This document shows positions 43,389 to 52,443 of a stretch of DNA of 64,000 bases, in pieces; the stretch's first letter is position 1; each line of letters begins with the position of its first letter. The notes below the pieces were generated by a model. That model saw nothing but the letters and a program-made list of their open reading frames with translations. It searched no databases and had not been told where the DNA came from. This DNA is from Acidobacteriota bacterium (GTDB lineage Bacteria > Acidobacteriota > Vicinamibacteria > Marinacidobacterales > Marinacidobacteraceae): assembly GCA_022826825.1 (NCBI GenBank), contig JAJDUD010000012.1:1-64000 (forward strand), read 5' to 3'. The position numbers were made by a program, and so were the translations under genes.

Positions 43389-45152
43389 TCAGTGCTTCCA
43401 CCCCCGCCTATCGGCGCCCGGCGGCGCATTCCGCGTCAGGTGTACCGCCATCTCCCGGAACAGCTCCGCGTTCGTGATCGGCGTCCAGCCGTGTCCCTTG
43501 TTGGGCCGTCCGTAGCGGAACGAACCCCCGTAGTAGGGGCTCTCGGTGGCCTCCAGGAACTCCTCGATGAGATAGACCGGGTGGTTGAAGTAGTAGTTGT
43601 CCATGTCCCCGCAGATGAAGTGGAGTTTGCCCACCAGGTCGGGGCCGATCTCTCCCCAGTTCGTCTCGAGGTAGTAGCGCAGGTCGTAGCCGTTCTCCCG
43701 CCAGTAGCGCGCGACCTCGTGGTCGATGACACCCGTCCGCTTGTCCCAGAGCGGGCGGGGGTAGCCGTCGTCGCCGACGGGCCCGAAGGACGCTTCCCAC
43801 GCCTCCAGATAGTCGGTGGACCTGCCGCGGCTGCCAAGCACGGAGGCCAACCGGCTCAACTCGCGGATGCTCTGCAGCGGCTGACCGTCATCGTCGCGGA
43901 ACGCGTAGCGCTCGGGAGCGAGTTGCCCGTCGCTCCAGCCGGGCGCGTGAAACGCGTTCTCGTCCTCGTAGATGTTGATCAGGAAGAAGCGCCGGAAGTC
44001 GATGGGATCCGGGTAGTACACCCACGCGCCCCCGAAGTCTCTCGGCCGGTGCGCCTGCAGCGCGAGCGCCTCGTATCCGCCGGTGGATCCGCCGGTCAGC
44101 AGGCGTGCCCAACCCTCGGGAATCATCCGGAACCGCTCCTCGAGGTACGGGATCAACTCGGTCATGAGGGCATCCTGGTAGGGGCCGTTGTTCGCCGAAT
44201 TCACCGCGTAGGAGTCGTCGAAGTAAGGAGTCGGGTGCTGGAAGGTGACCGCGATCATCCTCGGGAAGCCAGGCGAGCGCCAGGACTCGAAGAACTCGAA
44301 TCCGTTCTCGACGCCGCGTTCCAGCCGCGCCGCACGGGCGGCGTCCGATTCCTCCACCGGTTCGGCCGAAAAGCCGAACGGCGGATCGAGACTGAAGTGG
44401 CCCTGCTGATACACCGTCGGGTAGCGGGCATCCGGATGGTCGTCGTAGCCCTCCGGGAGCAGCACCGTGGCGCCGAGATAGACCGGTTGGCCCCAGAACT
44501 CGCTGAGCGTGGGGCTCTCGAATTTCACCCGCCGAACCCACGTGTCGTCGGGCGGAACCTCGATCTCCGGAAGCTCCTCGACGAGCTGCAACCGGACCGA
44601 GAATCCACGGACGGGATCCAGCCGGACCTGTTCCGCATCGCTCAGCAGCGTGCCCGGCGCCCAGTTGAAGTGCTGTCCCTCCCATTCGTCGCGGTGAGCC
44701 CAGATCACGTGCCCGTCGGCACGGCGAAACTCGGTGTAGGGGACGAGAAGCGCCTGCACGTAGTAATCCCCGGCCGGAAGCTCGGCGAGGCGTTCGACCG
44801 GATATCCCGGCGTCGAACCGTCGATCACCGCGGGCTGGCCGGTCGCCAGCCCCTCGACGTCCACCGCGAAGAACGGGACGCCGCGCGCGCTCGAAACCGG
44901 CTGGTGTCCGAGGCTTCGCTGCCGGATCGCCGCGATCTCCGGCTCATCGCCGATCACGACGTACACGCGTCCGGTGATCGGTCCTTCGTGGAGTTCCGCC
45001 GGAAAAGAGACCTCGATGCGGATTCCCGCCGGCCCGGGAGCGCAACTCGCGAACCCGATCAGGCCCGTGAGACAGAGGCGAAGGGTCACGAGCCGAGGGC
45101 CATCCCGATGAGGGAGATTCTTAGGAGGACTCGACGTTTCCTGTCCATCCAT
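43389..45152 (-). CDS. secreted esterase-D-like hydrolase
   Basis: A 587-residue exported alpha/beta hydrolase. A hydrophobic stretch ends in GFASCAPG, so lipid attachment at that Cys is likely. An N-terminal beta-rich domain of about 170 residues precedes the catalytic domain, which matches the putative-esterase family: VYLGATVLLPEGYDDHPDARYPTVYQQG, nucleophile TGGSTGGYEAL, probable acid CGDMDNYY and catalytic His in KGHGWTP. The ATG at 45152 directly abuts an AAGGAG, which is poor spacing; an in-frame GTG at 45089 would give a compact lipoprotein signal and is a good alternative. The natural ester is unknown. Confidence 0.82.
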   Translation of the reverse strand: MDGQETSSPPKNLPHRDGPRLVTLRLCLTGLIGFASCAPGPAGIRIEVSFPAELHEGPITGRVYVVIGDEPEIAAIRQRSLGHQPVSSARGVPFFAVDVEGLATGQPAVIDGSTPGYPVERLAELPAGDYYVQALLVPYTEFRRADGHVIWAHRDEWEGQHFNWAPGTLLSDAEQVRLDPVRGFSVRLQLVEELPEIEVPPDDTWVRRVKFESPTLSEFWGQPVYLGATVLLPEGYDDHPDARYPTVYQQGHFSLDPPFGFSAEPVEESDAARAARLERGVENGFEFFESWRSPGFPRMIAVTFQHPTPYFDDSYAVNSANNGPYQDALMTELIPYLEERFRMIPEGWARLLTGGSTGGYEALALQAHRPRDFGGAWVYYPDPIDFRRFFLINIYEDENAFHAPGWSDGQLAPERYAFRDDDGQPLQSIRELSRLASVLGSRGRSTDYLEAWEASFGPVGDDGYPRPLWDKRTGVIDHEVARYWRENGYDLRYYLETNWGEIGPDLVGKLHFICGDMDNYYFNHPVYLIEEFLEATESPYYGGSFRYGRPNKGHGWTPITNAELFREMAVHLTRNAPPGADRRGWKH

Positions 45153-45529
45153 CTCCTTGGCCGCGCTCTCTCGCCCGGCGGCCTGTCCAGTACACTAGCC
45201 ACTGTCTTGGGGGGAAGGAAAGTCCGGGTGCCGGCTCGCTCCAGTCGGCCCGCCCCCTCCGTCCCGGTGTGCGCCCGCGGTTCCGGCAGTGATGGGACCG
45301 AGCCTCCCCGAGGAATAAACTCGCGCGTCAGGGTGGTGTCTGATCTGGAGCCGGTGGGGCCGCACGAGTTGATTCCGCCGCCTCGAACCGCGGGCCGTCC
45401 GGATCCGTATCCGGCCTTCACGGGGGCAAGCCCGACGCTCGGACAGCGCCCTCGGCGGGCGTTTCGCGGACCCGGACCGAGCGCGTCACTCGCCCGCCTG
45501 GCCGTCCGGAATCGACGGGGGAACCCGCG
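45153..45529. other. divergent intergenic region before the methyltransferase
   Basis: This stretch of 377 bp lies between the divergent starts of the esterase and the sterol methyltransferase-like gene. Frames are open here but show no recognisable protein. It must hold promoters for both genes. TACACT at 45191-45196 and TAAACT at 45316-45321 are AT-rich -10 candidates for the plus strand, neither with a clear -35 box. I see no repeat. Confidence 0.4.
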
Positions 45530-46582
45530 ATGAAGCCCGCCAGGGAACTCCGCGACCTGTCCAAGGGGCTGAAGGCCGCTTTCGGCGGGTCGAACGTCGC
45601 CCGCCGTGTAGAGGACTTCGAAGGATGGACCGACACGGCGTCCCGCGAGGACTCCGAAGCGGGCTACGACCATACGCGGACCGTCAGGGAGTACTACGAC
45701 CTTTGTAGCGAGTTCATGGTCCTCGGTTGGGGAGAATCCCTGCACTTCGCGCCGCTGTCGCCTGGCGAAAGCCTGGAGGACTCCAAGATCCGGCACCAGA
45801 GACTCATGATCTCCAAGCTCGAACTGCGTCCGGGAATGAAGGTCGTGGATGTCGGCTGCGGGATCGGCGGTCCGATGCGCCGCGTTGCCCGGGAACCTGG
45901 AGTCCGGGTTGTCGGGATCAACGCCAGTGAAGTCCAGTGCAACAAGGCCAGGCGTCTGAACGCGGCAGCGGGGCTCGCCGGCGTGACCGAATGTCTTCAG
46001 TGCAACTTCATGGATATGAGCGCGATCGCGGACCACACCTTCGACCGCGGCTACGCGATCGAATCAACCTGTCACGCGGCCGACAAGGTGGGCGCGTTCG
46101 CCGAAATCTACCGGGTCCTGAAACCTGGAGCCCTCTTGTGGGGCCAGGAAATGTGCATGACGGAGCGGTACGACCCCGGGGACAACCGGCACCGCGCCAT
46201 CAAGCGGGAGCTCATGCACGGCATCGCGCTCAAGGACATCGCTACGTTCGGCGAGGTCAACCGGGCGCTCGAAACCGCAGGATTCGAAGTCGTGGAAAGC
46301 GAGGACCTCGCCGCCTCCGGGCACGGTCCGAGCACGCCGTGGTATCAGCCCATGGAAACTCCGCGCGGGCTGCCCGGCAGCGCTTTCCGCCGGAGTCCGA
46401 TGGGCCGCAAGGCGACGCAGTGGGGAATCCGGATGGCCGAGTTCCTCGGCGTGTTCCCGAAGGGCTCGGCGGAGGTGGTCGCGCTCCTGGACCGGACCGC
46501 AAGGGCCTACGTCGCGGGAGGCAGCGCGGGGATCTTCACGCCCCTCTACTGTTTCGTGGCGCGCCGCCCTCTTGTGAGCTAG
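45530..46582 (+). CDS. sterol C-24 methyltransferase-like enzyme
   Basis: A 350-residue SAM methyltransferase with the full layout of the Erg6/SMT family. The sterol-site region LGWGESLHFAP (about 65-75) and GESLEDSKIRHQ precede motif I, VVDVGCGIGG (105-114). The family-specific YAIESTCHAADK follows, then EIYRVLKPGALLWGQEMCMTERYD and the closing FTPLYCFVARRP. In eukaryotes this enzyme methylates C-24 of the sterol side chain; functional homologues are known from uncultured bacteria, including sponge symbionts. The eukaryotic YEWGWG-type aromatic patch is altered to MVLGWG, so the substrate may differ. No squalene epoxidase or cyclase gene is in the window. It faces the RND permease gene tail to tail. 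Confidence 0.87.
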   Translation: MKPARELRDLSKGLKAAFGGSNVARRVEDFEGWTDTASREDSEAGYDHTRTVREYYDLCSEFMVLGWGESLHFAPLSPGESLEDSKIRHQRLMISKLELRPGMKVVDVGCGIGGPMRRVAREPGVRVVGINASEVQCNKARRLNAAAGLAGVTECLQCNFMDMSAIADHTFDRGYAIESTCHAADKVGAFAEIYRVLKPGALLWGQEMCMTERYDPGDNRHRAIKRELMHGIALKDIATFGEVNRALETAGFEVVESEDLAASGHGPSTPWYQPMETPRGLPGSAFRRSPMGRKATQWGIRMAEFLGVFPKGSAEVVALLDRTARAYVAGGSAGIFTPLYCFVARRPLVS

Positions 46583-46618
46583 CAACCGAGACCCCTCGGG
46601 GCTCCCGGCTCGCCGCCG

Positions 46619-49600
46619 TCAGCCGGCCTCCTGGCCGGCCAGTTCTCGCCGGGCCGCGGTGAGGCGCAGATGGAGCGAGGAAAGCGCAGGCACCAGAAAC
46701 ATGATGATCGCGGTGGTGAAGACGATGCCGCAGCCGATCGAGGCGGAGAAGGGAACAAAGAACTGCGCCTGAATCGCGTCCTCGAGAATCAGCGGGGTGA
46801 AGCCCAGGAAGGTCGTCAGGGAAGTCAGCATGATCGGACGAAAGCGTCCCTTCGCGCCCTCGATGATCGCGGTGCGTACCGGGAGGCCGTCCCGGAGCTT
46901 CTGATCGGTGAAATCGATCATCACCAGGGAATCGTTCACGACGACGCCGGCAAGCCCGAAGATCCCGACAAAGGACTCCGCGCTCACGGCGACCCCCAGG
47001 ACCCAGTGACCCAGGATCACGCCGACGAACCCGAACGGGATGATGGCCATGACAATGAACGGTTTCGTGTAGGAGCGCAGGGGAATCGCCAGCAGCGCGA
47101 AGATCATGAGCAGCGCGATCACGAATCCACGATAGAGACCGCCCAGAGAGTCGAGCTGCTGCTGCTGTTCCCCTCCGAAGGTGTACGTGAGTTCCGGGTC
47201 TTCGTCGATGAGTTCCGCGAGGATGGTGTTCTCCAGAATGTCATTGGCGGCCGCGGCGGAAATCACGGCGGGATCCACATCGGCGCTGACCGTGACCACG
47301 CGCTGGCCGTCCTGGCGCCGGATGGACGGGGGCGACGTGCCCGAACTCAGCGCGGCGACCCGGCTTACCGGCACGTCGGCGCCGGCCGGCGTTCGGAGCC
47401 GGTAGTTCTCGATGTCGGTAATCGAGTTCCGCTGCTCCTCGGGGAGCCGCACGTAAGCCCGAACTTCTTCACGTCCTCGTTGCAGCCGGACGGCCTCCGC
47501 GCCAAAGAAGGCGGCTCGCGTCTGCCAGGCGAGATCGTCGAGCGTCAGGCCGAGGGTCCGCGCCTCGGGGAGTATTTCCACCTGGACTTCCGGGATTCCG
47601 GGAGTGTGGTCCGACCGTATGTCGAAGACGCCTCCGACTCCGCCAAGGCCGGTGACGATGGAATTTGCGATTGCGGTCAAACGTTCCGGATCCGGGTGGG
47701 ACAGCCCGGCCTCGACGGGGTTGCCCAGCGTGTAGAGCTCGCTGATGAAGGTGATCGCGCGCGCCTGAGGCAGGACACCCACCTCCTCGCGCCACGCCTG
47801 GACGACTTCTCCCGCGGTAATGCGCCGCTGTTGCGCACTCAGGAGCTTGAACTCGATGGTGGCGACATGGGCCTCCGGGTTCAGGGTGGGCGAGGGGTTG
47901 AGACCCCCGGTCTCGACCCGTGACCGCTGACCGACGACGACCGTGACGCCGGACAGCAGAGGGGGCGCATCCGCGGGCCGGCCTTCGGATAGCCGCTCCA
48001 TGACCCGGCGACCGGCCGACTCCAGTTCCTGCGCCACTGCGTACGTTTGCCGCGCGGTCGTGCCTTCCGGCATTTCGACCGTGGCAATGGCGAAATCGCC
48101 TTCGACCTCGGTCGTGAAGGTCGCCGGAACGATGCCGGCGGGAAGGAGCGAAACGCTCAGGACGAGCACCGCAACGGCCCCCGAGACCGTCACCCCGGGC
48201 CAGTCCGTCGCGAACTGGATCCCCCGGTCGAGGGGCCCCTGGACAAAGCGGTTCAACAGGGCATCGACACGATTCTGGATTCGGGCGACGAATCGTTCCA
48301 GTCTCGTACCGGGCACCCAATCCGGGCCGTGCAGATGATGGGACAGGTGGTTGGGCAGCACCAGCAGCGATTCGGCCAGCGAAAACAGCAGCATGGCGAT
48401 GACGATGATCGGCAGCGCCTTCCAGACCTCGCCGAACCCGGCGGGTATGAAGAACAGGGGAACGAACGCCACGATCGTCGTCAGCACCGCGAAGATCAGC
48501 GGCACCTTGATGCGTCTCGCCCCCCGGATTGCCGCAACAACTCCCGGCGTGCCGCGCTTTCGCTCCAGGTGGATGTGCTCCGACACGACGATCGCATCGT
48601 CCACGACGATTCCGATGGCGAGGACGAAAGAGAAAAGCGACACCGCATGGAGCGGAATGTCGAACACCAGCATGACGGCCAGGGCGCCGACCCCGGAAAC
48701 GCCCAGACCAACGGCGACCCAGAAGGCCAGCCGGAGCTGGAGAAAGAGACCCAGCGCGATCAGGACCAACAGCAGCCCCAATGCTCCATTCTTGAGGAGC
48801 AGGACGGCACGCTCCGTAAAGGCCGCCGAGTCGTCGTTCCAGATGCTGACGCCCACACCGTCAGGAAGCGCGGGGGTCAACTCGTCCGCAACGTAGTTGC
48901 GAACGGCGCGCGCCAGATCCATCACTTTCTCGCCGTCGGCTCGCGAGACCTCGACGAACAGGGCTGGGTGGCCCTCATGCCGCAAGAGCAAACCGGAGTC
49001 CTCGAAGCCGTCGCGCACCTCGGCAATATCACCCAGGCGCACCACCGTGCCGTCGTAGCTCCCGAGGATCACGATTTCCTCGAAGTCCTGCTGGTCGTAG
49101 CTCTGCCCGAGGGTTCGAATCCGCACCTGGGACTGCTCGGTATCGATGCTGCCCGCGGACAGGTCCAGGGAACCCCGGCGAATCGTGTCGGCGATGTCGG
49201 TCAGCGTGAGCCCGAGGGCCCGCAGCCGCTCAAGCGGCACTTCGATCGAGATCTCGTAGTTGCGCACCCCGCTGATCTCGACCCGGGACACGTTCGGGAG
49301 CGCTGCGAGATCGTCCTCGACCCGGTAGGCGAGCTCCTTCAGCGAACGCTCGGGAACGGCACCGTAGAGGACGAGACGCATCACGCTCGGCGCGTTCGTC
49401 ATTTCCCGGATCTGGGGCCGCTCGGCGCCGCCCGGGAAGGTCTGAATTCGCGCGACCGCCGACTCGATTTCCTCCTTCTTGGCGCCCATGTCCGTACCCG
49501 AATTGACTTCGACCCTGACGGAAGCCATCCCCGGCGCCGCTATGGAGCGGACCGTCTTCACGTCAGCCAGTCCCCTGACCTGATCCTCGATCTTGACGAC

Positions 49601-49822
49601 GATGGCCTCCTCCACCTCCTCGGGCGTTGCGCCGGGGAGCGGCACCGAGATTTCGAACTGGTTGAAGGGCACTGTGGGCCACCCTTCCTGCTCGAGGCCG
49701 GTCAGCGACACGAGACCCACCGCGAGGATGCCGAACATCAGCAGATTGGACGCCACGCCGTTGCTCGCCATGTAGGCGATCGGTCCACCGGGTTCGGCGT
49801 GGGCGGTTCGGTTGGGACTCAT
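46619..49822 (-). CDS. RND-family efflux permease
   Basis: A 1067-residue inner-membrane proton-driven pump of the AcrB/MexB superfamily. Helix 1 is near the N-terminus (NLLMFGILAVGLVSLTGL). The two large periplasmic loops follow helices 1 and 7. Helix 4 keeps the acidic proton-relay pair in GIVVDDAIVV (about residues 407-408), and the second half has GLAGVVVNDSLVMIDF. The ATG at 49822 fits the cytoplasmic start of such pumps. Adaptor and outer-membrane-factor genes, which usually sit next to the permease, are 7.5 kb away on the same strand, with P450, FAD and Rieske genes between. The cargo could be the lipid these enzymes make. Confidence 0.92.
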   Translation of the reverse strand: MSPNRTAHAEPGGPIAYMASNGVASNLLMFGILAVGLVSLTGLEQEGWPTVPFNQFEISVPLPGATPEEVEEAIVVKIEDQVRGLADVKTVRSIAAPGMASVRVEVNSGTDMGAKKEEIESAVARIQTFPGGAERPQIREMTNAPSVMRLVLYGAVPERSLKELAYRVEDDLAALPNVSRVEISGVRNYEISIEVPLERLRALGLTLTDIADTIRRGSLDLSAGSIDTEQSQVRIRTLGQSYDQQDFEEIVILGSYDGTVVRLGDIAEVRDGFEDSGLLLRHEGHPALFVEVSRADGEKVMDLARAVRNYVADELTPALPDGVGVSIWNDDSAAFTERAVLLLKNGALGLLLVLIALGLFLQLRLAFWVAVGLGVSGVGALAVMLVFDIPLHAVSLFSFVLAIGIVVDDAIVVSEHIHLERKRGTPGVVAAIRGARRIKVPLIFAVLTTIVAFVPLFFIPAGFGEVWKALPIIVIAMLLFSLAESLLVLPNHLSHHLHGPDWVPGTRLERFVARIQNRVDALLNRFVQGPLDRGIQFATDWPGVTVSGAVAVLVLSVSLLPAGIVPATFTTEVEGDFAIATVEMPEGTTARQTYAVAQELESAGRRVMERLSEGRPADAPPLLSGVTVVVGQRSRVETGGLNPSPTLNPEAHVATIEFKLLSAQQRRITAGEVVQAWREEVGVLPQARAITFISELYTLGNPVEAGLSHPDPERLTAIANSIVTGLGGVGGVFDIRSDHTPGIPEVQVEILPEARTLGLTLDDLAWQTRAAFFGAEAVRLQRGREEVRAYVRLPEEQRNSITDIENYRLRTPAGADVPVSRVAALSSGTSPPSIRRQDGQRVVTVSADVDPAVISAAAANDILENTILAELIDEDPELTYTFGGEQQQQLDSLGGLYRGFVIALLMIFALLAIPLRSYTKPFIVMAIIPFGFVGVILGHWVLGVAVSAESFVGIFGLAGVVVNDSLVMIDFTDQKLRDGLPVRTAIIEGAKGRFRPIMLTSLTTFLGFTPLILEDAIQAQFFVPFSASIGCGIVFTTAIIMFLVPALSSLHLRLTAARRELAGQEAG

Positions 49823-50112
49823 TGGCGCGGGTCGGAGCGGGCCTGGAGAAGCACTCGGGTATCGGCCGGCTTCGGCAAGAGTTTGAATACGATACCTACT
49901 GGGCTGCCGTCGTGCACGTACCGAGTTCCGCCGATCGAGAACGGACACACGGTGGCTGCGGATCGCTCTTGTGAGCCGCTGAACCCGAAACCGTGTTGTC
50001 GATCGGCGGAGACGTTCGCAGGCAACCGGCCCCCACCAGTCGCCCGAAACCGGCTCACGGGCGAGACTCCGCCGCGGATCGCGACGATCTCGAGTTCGCT
50101 GCCGGAGCGCAA
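49819..50112 (-). CDS. hypothetical small ORF coupled to the RND gene
   Basis: A 97-codon frame whose TGA stop overlaps the ATG of the RND permease (ATGA), the arrangement expected of translational coupling. The product has no recognisable motif, no membrane segment and a mixed composition, with GGTRYVHDGSPVGIVFKLLPKP near the C-terminus as its most protein-like part. The start is only a TTG at 50112 with no evident ribosome site. It lies in a gap of 417 bp between the P450 gene and the permease that otherwise shows nothing. It may be a chance frame. Confidence 0.3.
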   Translation of the reverse strand: MRSGSELEIVAIRGGVSPVSRFRATGGGRLPANVSADRQHGFGFSGSQERSAATVCPFSIGGTRYVHDGSPVGIVFKLLPKPADTRVLLQARSDPRQ

Positions 50113-50239
50113 CGCAGCCGCGATCCGCGATCGGAATGTCGCGCAAGCCCGCCGGTGGCCTCGCAGCCCTCCGGTGCGGTCCGGAGGCAGACTGGAGCCG
50201 GATGGACGGCTGGAAGCGCGCCGCTACGCGCTTCCGCGC

Positions 50240-52261
50240 TCACACGGGATTCGGGATTCGAGCGACGCGGAAACTCAGCTTCTTGTTGGGGGCGGCCTTG
50301 GGGACTGGATCAATCTTGAGCTGGTAGTCCGCGGGAACGATCTCCAGCGTCAGGTGGTACGCGATCAGCAGGAGGTTGATGGCCAGCTGAAGTTCGGCCC
50401 ACCGGCTTCCCAGGCAGGTGTGGGTACCGAGGCCATAGGGAGCGTAGGCCCCCGGCGTCAGATGCTCCGCCCGATCCGGAAGATACCGGTCAATATCGAA
50501 CTTCAGCGGATCCGGGTGCAGTTCCCCGTCGTAGTGCGGCGCCGTGGAGCAAATCAACACCATGGTCTTGGCGGGTATCTGGAAGCCGGCCACGACGCAC
50601 TCGTTCATCACCGTTCTCAACTGCACCGGGATCACGGGGTAGAGACGGGAGCACTCCATGCAGTGCCGGATGGTCACGTCGATAGTTTCGTGGCTGAAGT
50701 CCTCCGCTCTCGGTTCACGTCCGTTGCCGAAGATCGCTTCGGCAACGTCACGAATGCGCGCGTGGAGGTCCGGGTATCGCACCATGTTGTAGACCGCGAA
50801 GCTGAGCGCATTCCCGAGGTAAATGGCGGCGGAGACTCCCGCGACGAAGGGGAAAACGAGGTCCGTTTGCGGCAGGAACTGCGGGTCGCTCTTGTGGAGT
50901 TCGAGGATTCGGTCGGCGAAATCCGGAAGCTTCCCTCGCCTCTGAGCCGGTGTGTGCGTTGCGACGATCGCTTCGTAGAGCTCGGTGACGCGCTTCGCGT
51001 AGCGTTTCATCCGCGGCGTCGAAAGCATGAACTTCGGCAATGATCCCTGCACGTGCGTGGTCAGCGCCCGTTTCTCATACGCAAGAATCTCGTCGGCGTA
51101 GTCGCTGCAATCCACCCCGATCAAGAGCTGCGTAACCTGGCCGGCGACGTGATTCCGAAGCGCTTCGGTGGCTGGGAACACGTCGCCTTCCTTCCACCGG
51201 CCCAGTGACTTTCTGCCGAGGTCGAGCACTTCCGGCAGTCTTCGCGTGAGCGCGGTGCGAGAGTAGGCGCTGCCCAACTCCTTGCGAAGGCGGTAGTGTT
51301 CGGCCCCGTCCATGCCCGGCATGGTCCGGCCAGCGCCGAACACGCCTTCGAAATCGCTGATGTAGTCCTTCGTACGAAGGTAGAACCGCCCGTGGCGGTT
51401 GATCCACTGATTGGTACGCGGACCGAGTAGAGCGACCATCGGTGACCCGCGCATCTTGAACGGAGTCCTGACTACCGGTCCATGCTCCCGGTAGATTTCG
51501 TACATTCCCTTGGTCAGGTTTCCGGCGCGGAAGTCCCGTTTTCGCAAGAGGTCCAACCAGCCGAGCTTCGGAATGGGTTTGGCCTGCACTGCAACGCGGG
51601 TCTTCGGCACGGCGGTGCTGTCCTTCACCGCGGCGGCGACCGTCCGTCCGATCAGATCCAGCTTGGCGACGAGTTCGATCCTGTCGAGCCGCTCCTCGTA
51701 GTCTTCTTCCTCGAGCAGCAGCTTGAAACCGCCGCAGGTGTGCATCAGGGCGACCAGGATGGCGTCACGCGGGTCCGGGATCTCGTCGTGCAGAATGACG
51801 CTCAGGATTCGCGTCTTGGACTCCTTGCGGGTCTCGACGGCTGCCGTGGGATAGGTCCCGGAGCGCGAGACAGAACGTGAGAGTCCCCAGAACCCCCCGC
51901 TCTCGTGCGTGAGGATGTTCCGCTCCACCAGGCGGTCGAGGGTGGAGGCGACGATCTCGTCGGCATGGCGGGTGTTCCGTTCGATCCAGAACTGAGCGTC
52001 CGATTTCTCGTCGGATTCCGCGATGTCCGCAAGCGTCGGGTCCAGCAGGCCGTCTCCGGTCGGCGTGGCGTCCACCAGGTACAGCCTTTCCAGATCGGTC
52101 TCGATCCGGCGTTCCAGCGCCAGGTCGGCGAGCACCGCTCCCGCCATGACGCAGGAGAAATCCCACCCCGGCACCATTTCCAGATAGCCGCTCCGCTCGT
52201 CCAGCATCAGGAGGACCAGTTCCTCGGCAATGCGGATCGGGAACTGCGCGCCGGGGCTCAT
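50240..52261 (-). CDS. GPP34 - cytochrome P450 fusion protein, copy 1
   Basis: A 673-residue two-domain protein. Residues 1 to about 215 match GPP34/GOLPH3: IRIAEELVLLMLDERSGYL, PGWDFSCVMAGAVLADLALERRIE, ATPTGDGLLDPTL, then IPDPRDAILVALMHTCGG. The Trp of GOLPH3's PI4P pocket has a counterpart in PGWDF, while the following Arg is not kept. Residues about 236-673 are a P450 with ExxR (Glu536, Arg539) and heme loop PYGLGTHTCLG (Cys616). The I-helix reads AGVSAA, lacking the usual acid-Thr pair. GPP34 probably directs the enzyme to a membrane; the P450 may act on a sterol or other lipid. No redox partner gene is nearby. It diverges from the FAD gene. Confidence 0.88.
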   Translation of the reverse strand: MSPGAQFPIRIAEELVLLMLDERSGYLEMVPGWDFSCVMAGAVLADLALERRIETDLERLYLVDATPTGDGLLDPTLADIAESDEKSDAQFWIERNTRHADEIVASTLDRLVERNILTHESGGFWGLSRSVSRSGTYPTAAVETRKESKTRILSVILHDEIPDPRDAILVALMHTCGGFKLLLEEEDYEERLDRIELVAKLDLIGRTVAAAVKDSTAVPKTRVAVQAKPIPKLGWLDLLRKRDFRAGNLTKGMYEIYREHGPVVRTPFKMRGSPMVALLGPRTNQWINRHGRFYLRTKDYISDFEGVFGAGRTMPGMDGAEHYRLRKELGSAYSRTALTRRLPEVLDLGRKSLGRWKEGDVFPATEALRNHVAGQVTQLLIGVDCSDYADEILAYEKRALTTHVQGSLPKFMLSTPRMKRYAKRVTELYEAIVATHTPAQRRGKLPDFADRILELHKSDPQFLPQTDLVFPFVAGVSAAIYLGNALSFAVYNMVRYPDLHARIRDVAEAIFGNGREPRAEDFSHETIDVTIRHCMECSRLYPVIPVQLRTVMNECVVAGFQIPAKTMVLICSTAPHYDGELHPDPLKFDIDRYLPDRAEHLTPGAYAPYGLGTHTCLGSRWAELQLAINLLLIAYHLTLEIVPADYQLKIDPVPKAAPNKKLSFRVARIPNPV

Positions 52262-52443
52262 TCGTGCTTCTGGTTCGGTTTCGGCGGCTCAGGGTCGAAC
52301 CGACCGGCCCCTCCTGGATGGTTCAAGGTGAACTTTAGTCTATTGGCAGGGTCTGCACGGGGCTCGGCGGGACCCGGGCCACCTCCGTCAACATCCGTGG
52401 AACCGGGGGACGAGGCAGCCGTCCCCAACGCTAGAGTAGGAAC

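Noticed and set aside
49096-49112. GGTTCGAATCC-like T-arm suggesting a tRNA
   Set aside because: It lies inside the RND permease coding sequence and no matching anticodon or acceptor stems are present around it.
48047-51043. 998-codon plus-strand frame opposite the RND permease and P450 copy 1
   Set aside because: It is antisense to two well-supported genes and contains no recognisable domain; composition is His/Arg/Asp-rich as in shadow frames.
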